Source: Streptomyces colonosanans
GTDB taxonomy: Bacteria > Actinomycetota > Actinomycetes > Streptomycetales > Streptomycetaceae
Length of the DNA stretch: 64,000 nt
NCBI RefSeq assembly: GCF_001866645.1
Contig: NZ_MLYP01000058.1
Coordinates: forward strand, 62,001 to 126,000
Reading direction: 5' to 3'
A program made the position numbers and the translations under genes. The first letter of the stretch is position 1. Every line of letters starts with the position of its first letter. Shown in pieces: positions 9,276 to 18,949 of this stretch. The notes under the pieces are model-generated. The model worked only from the letters and a program-made list of their open reading frames with translations, was not told the DNA's origin and did not search any database.

Positions 9276-12200
9276 ATGACTGCATCAATCGAAGAGATCA
9301 CCAGGGCGCTGCGGGAATCGGTCAAGGAGACTCGGCGGCTGCGGGCGCGGAACGACGAGCTCGAGGCGACGCTCCGCGAGCCGGTGGCTATCGTGGCCAT
9401 GGCCTGCCGGCTGCCCGGGGGAGTGACCTCGCCGGAAGGGCTGTGGCGGCTGCTGGCCGAGGGCCGGGACGCGGTTTCCGGGTTCCCGGGTGACCGGGGA
9501 TGGGACCCGGCCGGGCTGTACGACCCGGATCCCGATCACCTGGGGACGTCGTATGTCCGCGAGGGCGGATTCCTGGACGAGGTGGCGGGGTTCGACGCGG
9601 AGTTCTTCGGGATCTCCCCGCGCGAGGCACTGGCCATGGACCCGCGGCAGCGGCTGCTGCTGGAGACCTCCTGGGAGCTGTTCGAGTCCGCCGGAGTGGA
9701 TCCGCAGAGCCTGCGGGGGAGCCGCACCGGCGTGTTCGTCGGTGCCGGTCCCACGGACTACCCGCACGGTATGGAGGGGTACGCGGTCGCCGGGACCGCC
9801 CCGAGCATCCTGTCGGGGCGGGTGTCGTACGTGTTCGGGCTGGAGGGCCCGGCGGTGACGGTCGACACGGCGTGTTCGTCGTCCCTGGTGTCGCTGCACA
9901 TGGCGTGCCAGGCGCTGCGGTCGGGCGAGTGCTCGATGGCGGTGGCCGGCGGGGTGACCGTGATGTCGAGCCCGAGGGTGATCGTCGAGTTCAGCCGGCA
10001 GCGCGCGCTGTCGGCGGACGGGCGGTGCAAGGCGTTCGCCGAGGCCGCGGACGGATTCGGGTTCGCCGAGGGCGTCGGTCTGCTGCTGGTCGAGCCGCTG
10101 TCGGAGGCCCGGCGCCAGGGGCATGAGGTCCTCGCGGTGATCCGGGGCTCGGCGGTGAACCAGGACGGTGCGTCGAGCGGATTGACGGCACCGAACGGCC
10201 CGTCGCAGGAGCGGGTGATCCGCCAGGCGGTGGCGAGCGCGGGTCTGGCGCTGCGTGATGTGGACGTGGTGGAGGCGCATGGCACGGGCACGACGCTGGG
10301 CGACCCGATCGAGGCGCAGGCGCTGCTGGCGACCTACGGGCAGGAGCGGCCCGATGGCAGGCCGCTCCTGCTGGGGTCGGTGAAGTCCAACATCGGTCAC
10401 ACGCAGGCGACCGCGGGTGCGGCCGGTGTGATGAAGATGGTGCTGGCCATGCGCCATGGGGTGGTGCCCGCGACGCTGCACGTCGACGAGCCGAGCCGCC
10501 ATGTGGACTGGTCGGCGGGCGAGGTCGAGCTGGCGGTGGAGGCGGTGCCGTGGCCCGACGGCGGGCATCCACGACGTGCCGGGGTGTCCTCGTTCGGGGT
10601 CAGCGGCACCAACGCCCACCTCATCCTCGAACAGCCGCCCGCCCACGACGGCGCGGCCCCGGCCGCACGGCCGTCCGGGCCGGGGGACGCCCGGCCCGCG
10701 GGGGAGGGCCTGCCGGTGGTGCCGTGGGTGCTGTCGGGGCGGGGCGAGCAGGGCCTGCGCGGCCAGGCCGCCCAGCTCGCGGAGTTCGTCGAGGCCCACC
10801 CGGATCTGGACGCGCGCGACACCGCAAGCTCGCTGGCCCGGCGCGCGGCGCTGACCCACCGGGCCGTGGTGCTCGGCACCGCCCGGACCGAACTGCTCGC
10901 CGGGCTGCACGCCCTGGCCGAGGGACAGCCCGTGCCGGGCCTGGTGCAGGGAGCGGCACGCACCCGTTCCGGCGAGGCGGTGCTGGTGTTCCCCGGGCAA
11001 GGTTCCCAATGGCAGGGGATGGCGCTCGGGCTGCTGAAGACGGCTCCGGTGTTCCGCGACAGGCTCGCCGAATGCGACCAGGCGCTGGCCCCGTTCACCG
11101 GCTGGTCGGTGCGCGACGTGCTCCGTGGTGCGCCCGGCGCCCCGGACCTGGACCGGGTGGATGTCGTACAGCCGACGCTGTTCGCGGTCATGGTGTCGCT
11201 GGCCGCCTTGTGGCAGCACGCGGGAATTGTGCCCGCCGCGGTGGTCGGACACTCCCAGGGCGAGATCGCCGCCGCCTGCGTCGCGGGCGGGCTGTCCCTC
11301 GAGGACGCGGCGCGGGTGGTGGCGCTGCGAAGCCGTGCCCTGGCGTCGCTGTCCGGGCAGGGGGCGATGGCGTCGCTGGGCCTGGGGAGCGACGAGGCCG
11401 AGGCGCGGCTGTCCCGGTGGGACGGCCGACTGTCGATCGCCGTCGTGAACGGGCCCGGGTCGGTGGTGGTGTCGGGCGACAGCGCCGCGATAGCCGAGCT
11501 GGTGGCCGAATATCAGGACTCCGATGTCCGGGTACGGCGCCTCCCGGTCGACTACGCCTCGCACTCGCCGCACGTCGAGCGGATCCAGGGCGAACTGCTC
11601 GCGCAGCTGAAGGGCATCACCCCCGGCCCCTCGCACATCCCGTTCTATTCGGCGGTCACCGGCGGGCAGTTGGACACCGCCGAGCTCGACGCGGACTACT
11701 GGTACCGCAACCTCCGGCAGCCGGTGCGCTTCGACGAGGTCACCCGGACCCTGCTCGAGCGGGGGTACGAGCTGTTTGTGGAGGCGAGCCCGCACCCGGT
11801 GCTGACCATGGGACTGGAGGAGACGATCGCCGACGCGGACGCCTCCGCGGTCGTCCTCGGAACGCTGCACCGCGACCGCGGCGGCCTCGACGATTTCCTC
11901 GGCTCGGTCGCGCAGGCCTACGTCGGCGGCGTGCCGGTCGCCTGGGAGACCGTACTCGGCCACCGCGCGAACGGCCACGTCGGCCTTCCGTCGTATGCCT
12001 TCCAACACCGGCGCTACTGGCAGGACCCCGCGGAGCCGACCGGGGACGCCCTCGGAAAGGCGGGGCTGCGCGCGGGTGAGCACCCCATGCTCGGTGCCGC
12101 GATAGACGTCGCCGGAAGCGACGCCGTGGCGCTGTCCGGCCGCCTGTCGCCGCAAACCCACGGGTGGCTGGCTGATCACGTGGTCGGTGACCAGGCGCTG

Positions 12201-15200
12201 CTTCCCGGCACGGCATTCGTGGAGCTGGCGCTGCGCGCCGCGACCGAAACCGGCTCCTCCGGAATCGAGGAACTGGCTCTGGAAGCCCCCTTGTTGATCC
12301 CGCCGGCGGGCGCGGTCCAGGTCCAGGTGGTTGCTGGAGCCCCGGACGACTCGGGCAAGCGCCGGGTGACCGTGTACTCGAGGCCGGAGGAAACGTCCGT
12401 TGACGGCGAATGGACAACGAACGCCGTCGGCGAGCTGACCAGCTCGCCTTTCGCGGGAGACTTCGATGACCTCGTGATCTGGCCGCCGGCCGGCGCGGAG
12501 CCGCTGTCCACAGACCGGCTCTACGAGGGGTACGCGGAGCGTGGATACGGGTACGGATCGGCCTTCCGCGGGATACGCAAGGCATGGCGGGTCGGCGACG
12601 ACATCTATGCCGAGGTCGGTCTGCCTTCCCAGCAGCGCGGTGAAGCCGGGCGATTCGGCGTCCATCCCGCTCTGCTGGACGCGGCGGCGCAGGCGGCCGG
12701 CATCCTCGTCTCTGGCGAGGGCTCGCCGGGTGAGGGAATCTGGCTGCCGTTCGTGTTCAGCGACGTGGCCCTGGTGGCGCCCGGTGCGGCCGACCTGCGG
12801 GTCAAGGTCCGGCGGAACGGCCCGGATCGGGTGACGCTGACGGCCGCGGACCTCGACGGACGGCCCGTGGTCTCGGTGGGAACCATCGTCGTGCGGCCGG
12901 GATCGTCCTGGCAGCGGCGCGCGACGACCACGGACGCGTCGCGTGACGCGCTGTTCCGTCTCACCTGGGCACCCGTCACCCCGTCCGAGTCCGGGCCGAC
13001 GGCGGCTCAGCAGCGATGGGCGGTGCTCGACGCGGACGGGACGGGAGTAGCCGAACGGCTCGGCGACTCCGGCGCGGCCGTCGGCACGTACTGCGACATG
13101 GCCGCGCTCCGCGCGGCGATCGCAGAGGGAACTCCCGCGCCCGACCTGGTGGTGTGGAGCGTTCCCGAGTCCGTCGGCAGCGGCAGCGCCGACGAGTTGG
13201 CCTCTCGCGTCCGGACGGTCACCGCGGCCGCGCTGAGCGTCGTGCAGGCGTGGCTGGCGGACGACGACCTCGGCGCCGGCCGTCTGCTGATCAGGACGCA
13301 AGGCGCGGTCGCGGCACGAGACGGAGACGATGCCGCGGACTTCGCCTCGGCCGCCGTGTGGGGGCTGGTGCGCACGGCGCAAACAGAACACCCGGGCCGG
13401 TTCGTCCTGGTCGACGACGGTACCTGCCCGGGCGATGCCGGATCGGGGGAAGTCTGGGCGGCGTTGGCGGCCTGCGGGGAACCTCAGGTCGCCGTCCGTT
13501 CCGGCGAACTGCTGGTGCCGCGGCTGGCCCGGACCGATGGCGGCGAAAGCCTGACGCCGCCTGCCGGAGCGGCCGCCTGGCGCCTGGAATGCACCGGCAC
13601 CCAGACTCTGGAGGGACTGACGCTGGCGGAATGCTCGCCGGTGACCGGCCCACTCGGCCCGCGCGAGGTACGGGTGGCCGTGCGCGCGGCCGGGCTCAAC
13701 TTCCACGACGTGGTCGTTGCGCTGGGGCTGATCCCGGATGAGACAGATCTTGGCGGCGAGGGCGCGGGAACGGTGATCGCCGTCGGCAGCGACGTACATG
13801 ACCTGGCGCCCGGGGACCGAGTTCTGGGTTTGTTGACCAGCGCGTTCGGCCCGGTCTCAGTGACCGACCACCGGTTGCTTGCCAAGATCCCCCGGGAATG
13901 GTCGTACGAGGAGGCCGCGTCGGTGCCGGTGGCCTTCCTCACCGCGTACTACGGGCTCTTCCACCTGGCCGGGCTACGACCCGGGGAGACCGTGCTCGTG
14001 CACGCGGGTGCCGGCGGGGTCGGCATGGCGGCGATCCAACTGGGCAGGCACCGCGGCGCACGGGTATTCGCGACCGCCAGCCAAGGCAAGTGGCCGGTCC
14101 TGAGGTCCGCCGGACTGGACGACGCGCATATCGCGTCAAGCCGCACACTCGAATTCGAGCGGCATTTCGCCGACGTGACGGCCGGGCAGGGCGTCGACGT
14201 CGTGCTCAACTCGCTGGCCGGAGACTTCGTCGACGCCTCGCTGCGGCTGCTACGGCCCGGCGGACGCTTCATCGAGATGGGGAAGACCGACGTCCGCGAC
14301 TGCGATGACGTCTCCGGCAGTCACCCCGGGATCAGCTACCGGGCATTCGAGCTGAACGAGGCGGGACCGGATCGCATCAAGGAGATGCTGTCCGAGATCA
14401 TGAGCCTGTTCCGCGCCGGTTCTCTGGAGTTGCCGCGGGTGACCGCCAGGGATGTTCGCCACGCGATACCGGCGTTCCGGTTCATGAGCCAGGCCCGGCA
14501 CGTCGGCAAGATCGTGCTGACAATTCCGCGGGCGACGAACCCTGATGGGACGGTGCTCGTCACCGGCGGCACCGGGACGCTGGGCGGCCTTGTCGCGCGC
14601 CATCTTGCCGAGCAGGGGGCCAGACACTTCATGCTGGTGAGCCGCCACGGTCCCGAAGCACCCGGAGCGGAGACGATCCGCGCCGAACTGACCGAGCTGG
14701 GCGCCCGGGTGGAGATAGTCGCCTGTGACGTCGCCGACCGCGCGGACCTCGCCCGGGCGCTGGCCGCGGTTCCGGCCGATCACCCGCTGACCTCGGTGGT
14801 GCACGCCGCCGGAGTCCTCGACGACGGGATCCTGCCCTCGCTCACACCGGACAAGATCGACACGGTCATGCGGCCCAAAGTCGACGCGGCACTGCACCTG
14901 CACGAGCTCACCGCGGAGGCCGACCTGGCCGAGTTCGTGATGTTCTCCTCCGGCGCCGGGCTGACCGGCGCTCCGGGGCAGGGCAACTACGCGGCCGCGA
15001 ACGTGTTCCTCGACGCGCTTGCCGGCCACCGGAAGGCCATGGGCCTGCCGGCGACGTCGATAGCGTGGGGCCTGTGGGCGGAGACCAGCGGGTTGACCGC
15101 CGGCATCACCAGCTCCAACCGGGCGCGCATCACCGGGTACTTCACCCCCCTGTCCACCGAGCAGGCGCTGACCCTTTTCGACGCCGCGCGAGGGTCCGCC

Positions 15201-15869
15201 GAACCCGTTCTGCTGGCGTCCGTCATCCGCGCGGGCCGACTCAGGTCCCTCGCCCGTGACGGTTCGCTTCCGGCGCTCTGGCGCGGACTGATCAACGCGC
15301 CGGTCCAGCCCCGGGCCACGGCGCCCGACCCTGCTGTCGGACTGACGAGGCAGCTGGCCTCGCTGAGCGAGGCCGAGCAGAAGGAGTTCCTGCTCAACCT
15401 CGTGCGGTCGCATGCCGCCATCGCGCTGGGCGCTGGCGACGCGGAGGCACTGGCCCCGGACACTGCGTTCCGCGACCTCGGGTTCGACTCTCTCACCGCC
15501 GTCGACGTCCGCAACAGGCTGACCGGCGCGACCGGCTGCCGTTTTCCGGCGACGCTGGTCTTCGACCATCCCACTCCGGCCGAACTCGCCGGCTACCTGC
15601 GCACCAGGCTCACCCCCGAGGCGGCTCCACGATCCGCTCCGGTGCTCGACGAGATCGAGAGCCTTGAGAAGGCCCTCCTGCAGAGTCAACCGGAGGAGGA
15701 ACTGCGGGGCAGGATCACCCGGCGCCTTCGGACGCTGCTGAGCCGATGGGACGATGCTCAACCGGAGAACGGGGCGCCGTCCCTCGATGCGGCAGAGGTT
15801 GCCCTCGATTCCGCCACTGACGACGAGCTCTTCGCGCTCATCGACGGAGACCTCCCCGACGCCACGTGA
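9276..15869 (+). CDS. modular type I polyketide synthase, one fully reducing module
   Basis: A 2197-residue protein. I chose the ATG at 9276, preceded by a GAGTGAGG-type ribosome site, over an in-frame upstream start, because it gives a standard N-terminal coiled-coil docking helix (~3-32). Domains: KS ~35-455 (Cys200, EAHGTGT, NIGHTQ), AT ~565-880 (Ser660; YASH 760-763, methylmalonyl type), DH ~930-1210 (His968, loop HVVGDxxxxP rather than HxxxGxxxxP; HPALLDAAAQ keeps Asp), ER ~1430-1750 (GGVGMAAIQ; Ile where 2S-type enzymes have Tyr), KR ~1755-1945 (LDD, NYAAAN: active B-type), ACP ~2025-2110 (GFDSL). The last ~70 residues form a C-terminal docking domain (helical LDEIESLEKAL... then SATDDELFALID), so this is not the final protein of the line: it hands its chain to another synthase. 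No plus-strand PKS follows; the minus-strand PKS at 25601-29284 has a matching class of N-terminal docking helix. Confidence 0.97.
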   Translation: MTASIEEITRALRESVKETRRLRARNDELEATLREPVAIVAMACRLPGGVTSPEGLWRLLAEGRDAVSGFPGDRGWDPAGLYDPDPDHLGTSYVREGGFLDEVAGFDAEFFGISPREALAMDPRQRLLLETSWELFESAGVDPQSLRGSRTGVFVGAGPTDYPHGMEGYAVAGTAPSILSGRVSYVFGLEGPAVTVDTACSSSLVSLHMACQALRSGECSMAVAGGVTVMSSPRVIVEFSRQRALSADGRCKAFAEAADGFGFAEGVGLLLVEPLSEARRQGHEVLAVIRGSAVNQDGASSGLTAPNGPSQERVIRQAVASAGLALRDVDVVEAHGTGTTLGDPIEAQALLATYGQERPDGRPLLLGSVKSNIGHTQATAGAAGVMKMVLAMRHGVVPATLHVDEPSRHVDWSAGEVELAVEAVPWPDGGHPRRAGVSSFGVSGTNAHLILEQPPAHDGAAPAARPSGPGDARPAGEGLPVVPWVLSGRGEQGLRGQAAQLAEFVEAHPDLDARDTASSLARRAALTHRAVVLGTARTELLAGLHALAEGQPVPGLVQGAARTRSGEAVLVFPGQGSQWQGMALGLLKTAPVFRDRLAECDQALAPFTGWSVRDVLRGAPGAPDLDRVDVVQPTLFAVMVSLAALWQHAGIVPAAVVGHSQGEIAAACVAGGLSLEDAARVVALRSRALASLSGQGAMASLGLGSDEAEARLSRWDGRLSIAVVNGPGSVVVSGDSAAIAELVAEYQDSDVRVRRLPVDYASHSPHVERIQGELLAQLKGITPGPSHIPFYSAVTGGQLDTAELDADYWYRNLRQPVRFDEVTRTLLERGYELFVEASPHPVLTMGLEETIADADASAVVLGTLHRDRGGLDDFLGSVAQAYVGGVPVAWETVLGHRANGHVGLPSYAFQHRRYWQDPAEPTGDALGKAGLRAGEHPMLGAAIDVAGSDAVALSGRLSPQTHGWLADHVVGDQALLPGTAFVELALRAATETGSSGIEELALEAPLLIPPAGAVQVQVVAGAPDDSGKRRVTVYSRPEETSVDGEWTTNAVGELTSSPFAGDFDDLVIWPPAGAEPLSTDRLYEGYAERGYGYGSAFRGIRKAWRVGDDIYAEVGLPSQQRGEAGRFGVHPALLDAAAQAAGILVSGEGSPGEGIWLPFVFSDVALVAPGAADLRVKVRRNGPDRVTLTAADLDGRPVVSVGTIVVRPGSSWQRRATTTDASRDALFRLTWAPVTPSESGPTAAQQRWAVLDADGTGVAERLGDSGAAVGTYCDMAALRAAIAEGTPAPDLVVWSVPESVGSGSADELASRVRTVTAAALSVVQAWLADDDLGAGRLLIRTQGAVAARDGDDAADFASAAVWGLVRTAQTEHPGRFVLVDDGTCPGDAGSGEVWAALAACGEPQVAVRSGELLVPRLARTDGGESLTPPAGAAAWRLECTGTQTLEGLTLAECSPVTGPLGPREVRVAVRAAGLNFHDVVVALGLIPDETDLGGEGAGTVIAVGSDVHDLAPGDRVLGLLTSAFGPVSVTDHRLLAKIPREWSYEEAASVPVAFLTAYYGLFHLAGLRPGETVLVHAGAGGVGMAAIQLGRHRGARVFATASQGKWPVLRSAGLDDAHIASSRTLEFERHFADVTAGQGVDVVLNSLAGDFVDASLRLLRPGGRFIEMGKTDVRDCDDVSGSHPGISYRAFELNEAGPDRIKEMLSEIMSLFRAGSLELPRVTARDVRHAIPAFRFMSQARHVGKIVLTIPRATNPDGTVLVTGGTGTLGGLVARHLAEQGARHFMLVSRHGPEAPGAETIRAELTELGARVEIVACDVADRADLARALAAVPADHPLTSVVHAAGVLDDGILPSLTPDKIDTVMRPKVDAALHLHELTAEADLAEFVMFSSGAGLTGAPGQGNYAAANVFLDALAGHRKAMGLPATSIAWGLWAETSGLTAGITSSNRARITGYFTPLSTEQALTLFDAARGSAEPVLLASVIRAGRLRSLARDGSLPALWRGLINAPVQPRATAPDPAVGLTRQLASLSEAEQKEFLLNLVRSHAAIALGAGDAEALAPDTAFRDLGFDSLTAVDVRNRLTGATGCRFPATLVFDHPTPAELAGYLRTRLTPEAAPRSAPVLDEIESLEKALLQSQPEEELRGRITRRLRTLLSRWDDAQPENGAPSLDAAEVALDSATDDELFALIDGDLPDAT
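9813..9952 (+). repeat. KS segment identical to 3371-3510 (copy 2)
   Basis: Second copy of the 140-bp KS tract. Further near-identical blocks follow downstream in both KS domains, such as the segments around the conserved NQDGAS and EAHGTGT motifs. Confidence 0.9.
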
Positions 15870-15881
15870 CCAGTGCCTCTC

Positions 15882-15932
15882 CCGGCAAGGTCTGCCCCGT
15901 TCGCCGCCTTGGCACGGGGCAGACCTTGCCGG
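15882..15932 (+). terminator. strong hairpin downstream of the PKS genes
   Basis: Perfect 19-bp inverted repeat (15882-15900 with 15914-15932) and a 13-nt loop, starting 12 bp after the PKS stop. It is G/C-rich without a clear U-tract, typical of actinobacterial terminators. It should end the PKS transcript. Confidence 0.8.
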
Positions 15933-16198
15933 TCGCGGTACTGGCCCAGTGTCCTGCGCCGGTCCGTCGTTGGATCTTGTATGAGTTCTTCTGCTGGGGC
16001 GCCGGTGCCGCGTCGTGGTCCGAAGCTGGAACGCTGCTGGGCGAGGACGAGCGTGCTGTGCTGGACAGATGGACGACTACGGACCCACAAGACGCCGGGG
16101 ATCAGGACGTGGCCGGCCAAACATCCCCGGTTTCACATGCACTTCACCCTGCCCCCACGACGCCGCTCCGCAACGGGCAAACGTTGCCTGCCGGGGCA
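15933..16198. other. spacer without a recognised gene
   Basis: Between the PKS terminator and the 3' end of the TetR gene. Short frames exist, but none resembles a known protein. The right end holds a small hairpin (see 16170-16204). Confidence 0.6.
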
Positions 16199-16204
16199 CT
16201 AGCG
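16170..16204. repeat. palindromic motif at the TetR 3' end, resembling 42056-42085
   Basis: A 6-bp stem (16170-16175 with 16182-16187) around GGCAAA. The stretch 16174-16203 differs by only a few bases from 42056-42085, including the shared core GGGCAAACGT and GGGGCAC. It may act as the terminator of the minus-strand TetR gene or be a dispersed palindromic repeat. Confidence 0.55.
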
Positions 16205-16801
16205 GCGTGCCTCGCCGCCGCAAAGGCGGAGTGTGCTTTCCAAACACAACGCCTCTGCCTCCTGGGTGGTGGCGCGCCCGGCTGCGACTTGTGCAGCGGC
16301 GGTCTGCTGGAGTCCGATGATGGCGTCGGCGAGCCAGGCAGCGGGGAGGGAGGCGCGGAAGTCGCCCGTGCCCTGGCCTCGCCGGATGAGCTGTTCGAGC
16401 CGCGGGGGCACGACGTCGGAGAGAGCGTTGCGGTTGGGCCGCGGAGCCCCGGGTGCGGCGGGGTTGAGCAGGAGGGGGTGGCGGCGAAGGAACCGCCAGC
16501 CGGCGTCGAGGAACCGGGCCAGCGCGTCGGCGGGTGGGGCGGTGTCGAGGCTGGCGGCGTCGAGCGCGGCGAGGTATTCGGCGGCCGCGGCCTCGATGAG
16601 AGCGACGACCAGGGCGTCGCGTGAAGGGAAGTGCGCGTAGACGGTCTGGCGAGTGACGCCGGCCGCGGCGGCGATGTCCTCCATGCTCGCGTCGGGGCGT
16701 TCGCCGAGCACGACTCGCGCCGCGTTGAGGATGGCGTGAATGCTGCGTCGGGCATCGGCCCGGCGGCGGCGTGGTGGCGTGGCGGCGTCGTGCAAGTCCA
16801 T
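16199..16801 (-). CDS. TetR-family transcriptional regulator
   Basis: A 200-residue one-component repressor. The N-terminal DNA-binding domain is clear: helix-turn-helix around residues 40-62 with MEDIAAAAGVTRQTVYAHF, followed by a variable all-helical ligand-binding domain. The length is normal for the family. It is divergent from the DrrAB-like exporter with only 65 bp between the start codons, a layout in which such proteins usually repress both themselves and the pump and are released by the exported compound. That role is inferred from position; the ligand is unknown. The gene starts with ATG at 16801. Confidence 0.9.
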   Translation of the reverse strand: MDLHDAATPPRRRRADARRSIHAILNAARVVLGERPDASMEDIAAAAGVTRQTVYAHFPSRDALVVALIEAAAAEYLAALDAASLDTAPPADALARFLDAGWRFLRRHPLLLNPAAPGAPRPNRNALSDVVPPRLEQLIRRGQGTGDFRASLPAAWLADAIIGLQQTAAAQVAAGRATTQEAEALCLESTLRLCGGEARR

Positions 16802-16866
16802 CTCAAAATGCTATGCGTTCGGCCATAACCTTGACAAGCTGCCAGAGATAGCGCAACTCTTACGGC
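16802..16866. promoter_or_regulatory. divergent promoter region between TetR and ABC exporter
   Basis: TTGACA at 16831-16836 is a candidate -35 for the exporter operon. Reading the minus strand, TTGTCA and TAGCAT with 18-bp spacing form a candidate promoter for tetR. CTTGACAAG in the middle is palindromic and lies within the overlap, so it could be part of an operator. No clear ribosome site precedes the exporter ATG. Confidence 0.5.
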
Positions 16867-17883
16867 ATGCCAAAGAAAAGCTCGGGTGGGGATGATCCGG
16901 CGATCGAGGCTCGCGGTCTGATCAAGGTCTACGGAGAGAGCCGGGCGCTGGACGGGATCGACCTCACGATTCGGCGAGGTCAGGTGTTCGGATTCCTCGG
17001 CCCCAACGGGGCGGGCAAGACCACCACGATCCGCATCCTGGCCACGTTGACCCGGCCTTCCGGCGGCATGGTCCGTGTCCTCGGTCACGACGTGATGACC
17101 GAGGCGGACGCGATCCGGGCCCGGGTGGCGGTGACCGGCCAGTTCGCCTCCCTCGACGAGGACCTGACGGGATACGAGAACCTGCTGATCCTCGGCCGGC
17201 TCCAGGGCCTGTCCCGGGCCGCCAGCAGACAACGCGCCGACGACCTGCTCGCCGCGTTCGACCTGACCGATGCGGCCGGCCGCCCGGTGGGCGGCTACTC
17301 GGGCGGTATGCGCCGCCGGCTCGACATCGGCGCCAGCCTGATCGTGACTCCCGACCTGCTGTTCCTCGACGAGCCGACCACCGGTCTCGATCCGCGCAGC
17401 CGTAACCAGGTGTGGGAGCTGGTCCGTCGGGTCGCCGCAGCCGGTACCACGGTGCTGCTGACCACCCAGTACCTCGAAGAGGCCGACCAACTCGCCGAGC
17501 AGATCGCGGTCATCGACAACGGCCGGATCGTGGCCGAAGGCACCAGCGCCCAGCTCAAGTCCCGAGTCGGCTCGGGCACCCTGCACATCCGGCTCCTCGA
17601 CGGCGAGCAGCATCCGCAAGCGCTGCAGATCCTGGCCGGCGCCCTGGAGGGGACGGTTCAGCCCGCCACCGACCCGCTCGCCCTGTCCGTGCTGCTCGCC
17701 ACCCGGCCTGACGCGACGGACACGGGTCGGCTGGTCGGGCACGTCATGAACCAGCTCGCCGAGGCCGGGGTGGGAATCGCCGATCTCTCCCTCGGTCAGC
17801 CCAGCCTGGACGAGGCCTTCCTCGCCCTGACCGGCCACCGGGCCGGTCAGGTAACCACCGAACACGAGGACTTGAAGGCATGA
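16867..17883 (+). CDS. ABC transporter ATP-binding protein, DrrA family
   Basis: A 338-residue ATPase subunit of an antibiotic exporter. It has Walker A (GPNGAGKTTT, ~51-60), Q-loop, signature YSGGMRRR (~144), Walker B LLFLDEP (~167) and a C-terminal extension of ~100 residues, as in the daunorubicin-resistance DrrA group. ATP binding would drive extrusion through the membrane partner encoded by the next gene, which it overlaps by 4 bp (ATGA), implying translational coupling. Being directly after the PKS genes and controlled by a divergent TetR gene, it is a good candidate for export of, or self-resistance to, the cluster product. Substrate identity is inference. Confidence 0.95.
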   Translation: MPKKSSGGDDPAIEARGLIKVYGESRALDGIDLTIRRGQVFGFLGPNGAGKTTTIRILATLTRPSGGMVRVLGHDVMTEADAIRARVAVTGQFASLDEDLTGYENLLILGRLQGLSRAASRQRADDLLAAFDLTDAAGRPVGGYSGGMRRRLDIGASLIVTPDLLFLDEPTTGLDPRSRNQVWELVRRVAAAGTTVLLTTQYLEEADQLAEQIAVIDNGRIVAEGTSAQLKSRVGSGTLHIRLLDGEQHPQALQILAGALEGTVQPATDPLALSVLLATRPDATDTGRLVGHVMNQLAEAGVGIADLSLGQPSLDEAFLALTGHRAGQVTTEHEDLKA

Positions 17884-18728
17884 GTACCCCTGCCGCCCCC
17901 CCGTGCCTCGCCGCGGCGGAGCCCGACCCGATCGACGTCCTGCTCGCCGCTGGACGATTACGCCGCCGTGCCGGTGCACTCGCCGCCTCGGCCGCCTTCG
18001 GCAGGCGCGCGATGCTCAAGCTCAAGCACGACCCCAAACAGCTCGTCGACTCGGCAGCCATCCCGATCCTGTTCACCGTGCTGTTCACCTACCTGTTCGG
18101 CGGCGCCATCAGCGGTTCGACCGGCGAATACCTCAAGGTCCTCCTGCCCGGCGTGCTCAGTATGAGCATTGCCATCGTCACCATGTACGGCGGCGGCCGT
18201 CTCGCCCAGGACGTGCGCAGCGGAGCCTTCGACCGCTTTCGCGGCCTGCCGGTCTGGCGCGGGGCTTTCGTACTCGGCGGCCTGCTCAGCGATGTCGCCC
18301 GCTACCTGTTCGCCTCCGCCATCGTGGTGGTCCTCGGCCTGCTCATGGGCTACCGCCCCGACGGCGGCGCGCTGGGCGTGCTTGCCGCGGTCGCCCTGGT
18401 CGTCGCCTTCGGGCTCTCGCTGTCCCTGCTGTGGGCCGCGGTCGCCCTGGCCGTCCAGGACCCGGCCGTCGTCATCAGCATCGCCAACGCCGTGCTGATG
18501 CCGCTGTCGTTCGCCAGCAACATCTTCGTCCAGCCAAGCACCATGCCCGGCTGGCTCCAGGCCTTCGTCGACGTCAACCCGCTCAGTCATGTCGCGAGCG
18601 CGGCCCGGGACCTGATGAACGACACCGGAGGCGCCGGTGGCGCGGTCGCCTGGTCGCTCATCGCGACCGCCGCCATCACCCTCGTATGCGGCCCGATCAC
18701 GCTCCGCCTCTACAGCAAGCAGGGCTGA
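17880..18728 (+). CDS. ABC transporter permease, DrrB/ABC-2 type
   Basis: A 282-residue integral membrane protein with about six hydrophobic segments (first about residues 58-80) and the ABC-2 pattern of a cytosolic N-terminal stretch, a conserved glycine-rich region after the second helix, and a final helix near the C terminus. The motif NPLSHVASAARDLM (~225) is typical of DrrB-like permeases. Its ATG overlaps the stop of the ATPase gene. Together the two form a dimer-of-dimers drug exporter. Confidence 0.93.
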   Translation: MSTPAAPPCLAAAEPDPIDVLLAAGRLRRRAGALAASAAFGRRAMLKLKHDPKQLVDSAAIPILFTVLFTYLFGGAISGSTGEYLKVLLPGVLSMSIAIVTMYGGGRLAQDVRSGAFDRFRGLPVWRGAFVLGGLLSDVARYLFASAIVVVLGLLMGYRPDGGALGVLAAVALVVAFGLSLSLLWAAVALAVQDPAVVISIANAVLMPLSFASNIFVQPSTMPGWLQAFVDVNPLSHVASAARDLMNDTGGAGGAVAWSLIATAAITLVCGPITLRLYSKQG

Positions 18729-18844
18729 CTGGCGATCCACAAGAGCGAGACAGGCGGGCTCGAGACAGGTGGGCAGACGGGTCGGCGGACCCGGGCACCA
18801 GTCGCTGCCTCACCATCGGCCGGAGCAAAGACATGGTGATGTAG

Positions 18845-18949
18845 GGAAGTTACGCCATCTACATCAACGAGGTGGAGAAAGCGGAGCTTGCGCACTCCGT
18901 GGTGGCGGAGGCCACCAAGCGGACGAACGGGAATGGCGGCGACACGTGA
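18845..18949 (+). pseudogene. 3' remnant of an unidentified gene
   Basis: A 34-codon stretch after an in-frame TAG reads like real coding sequence (YAIYINEVEKAELAHSVVAE...) and ends in a TGA that overlaps the GTG start of the glyoxalase-like gene (GTGA). The overlap suggests it was once the last part of a coupled upstream gene whose 5' portion is lost. I do not recognise the family. It could instead be a chance open stretch. Confidence 0.35.

Noticed and set aside
9285..13799. Very long open frame on the minus strand opposite the second PKS (also 1099-2343, 6884-8950)
   Set aside because: Antisense shadow of high-GC coding sequence: its composition is Arg/Gly/Ala-rich, no domain is recognisable, and the plus strand encodes clear PKS domains.
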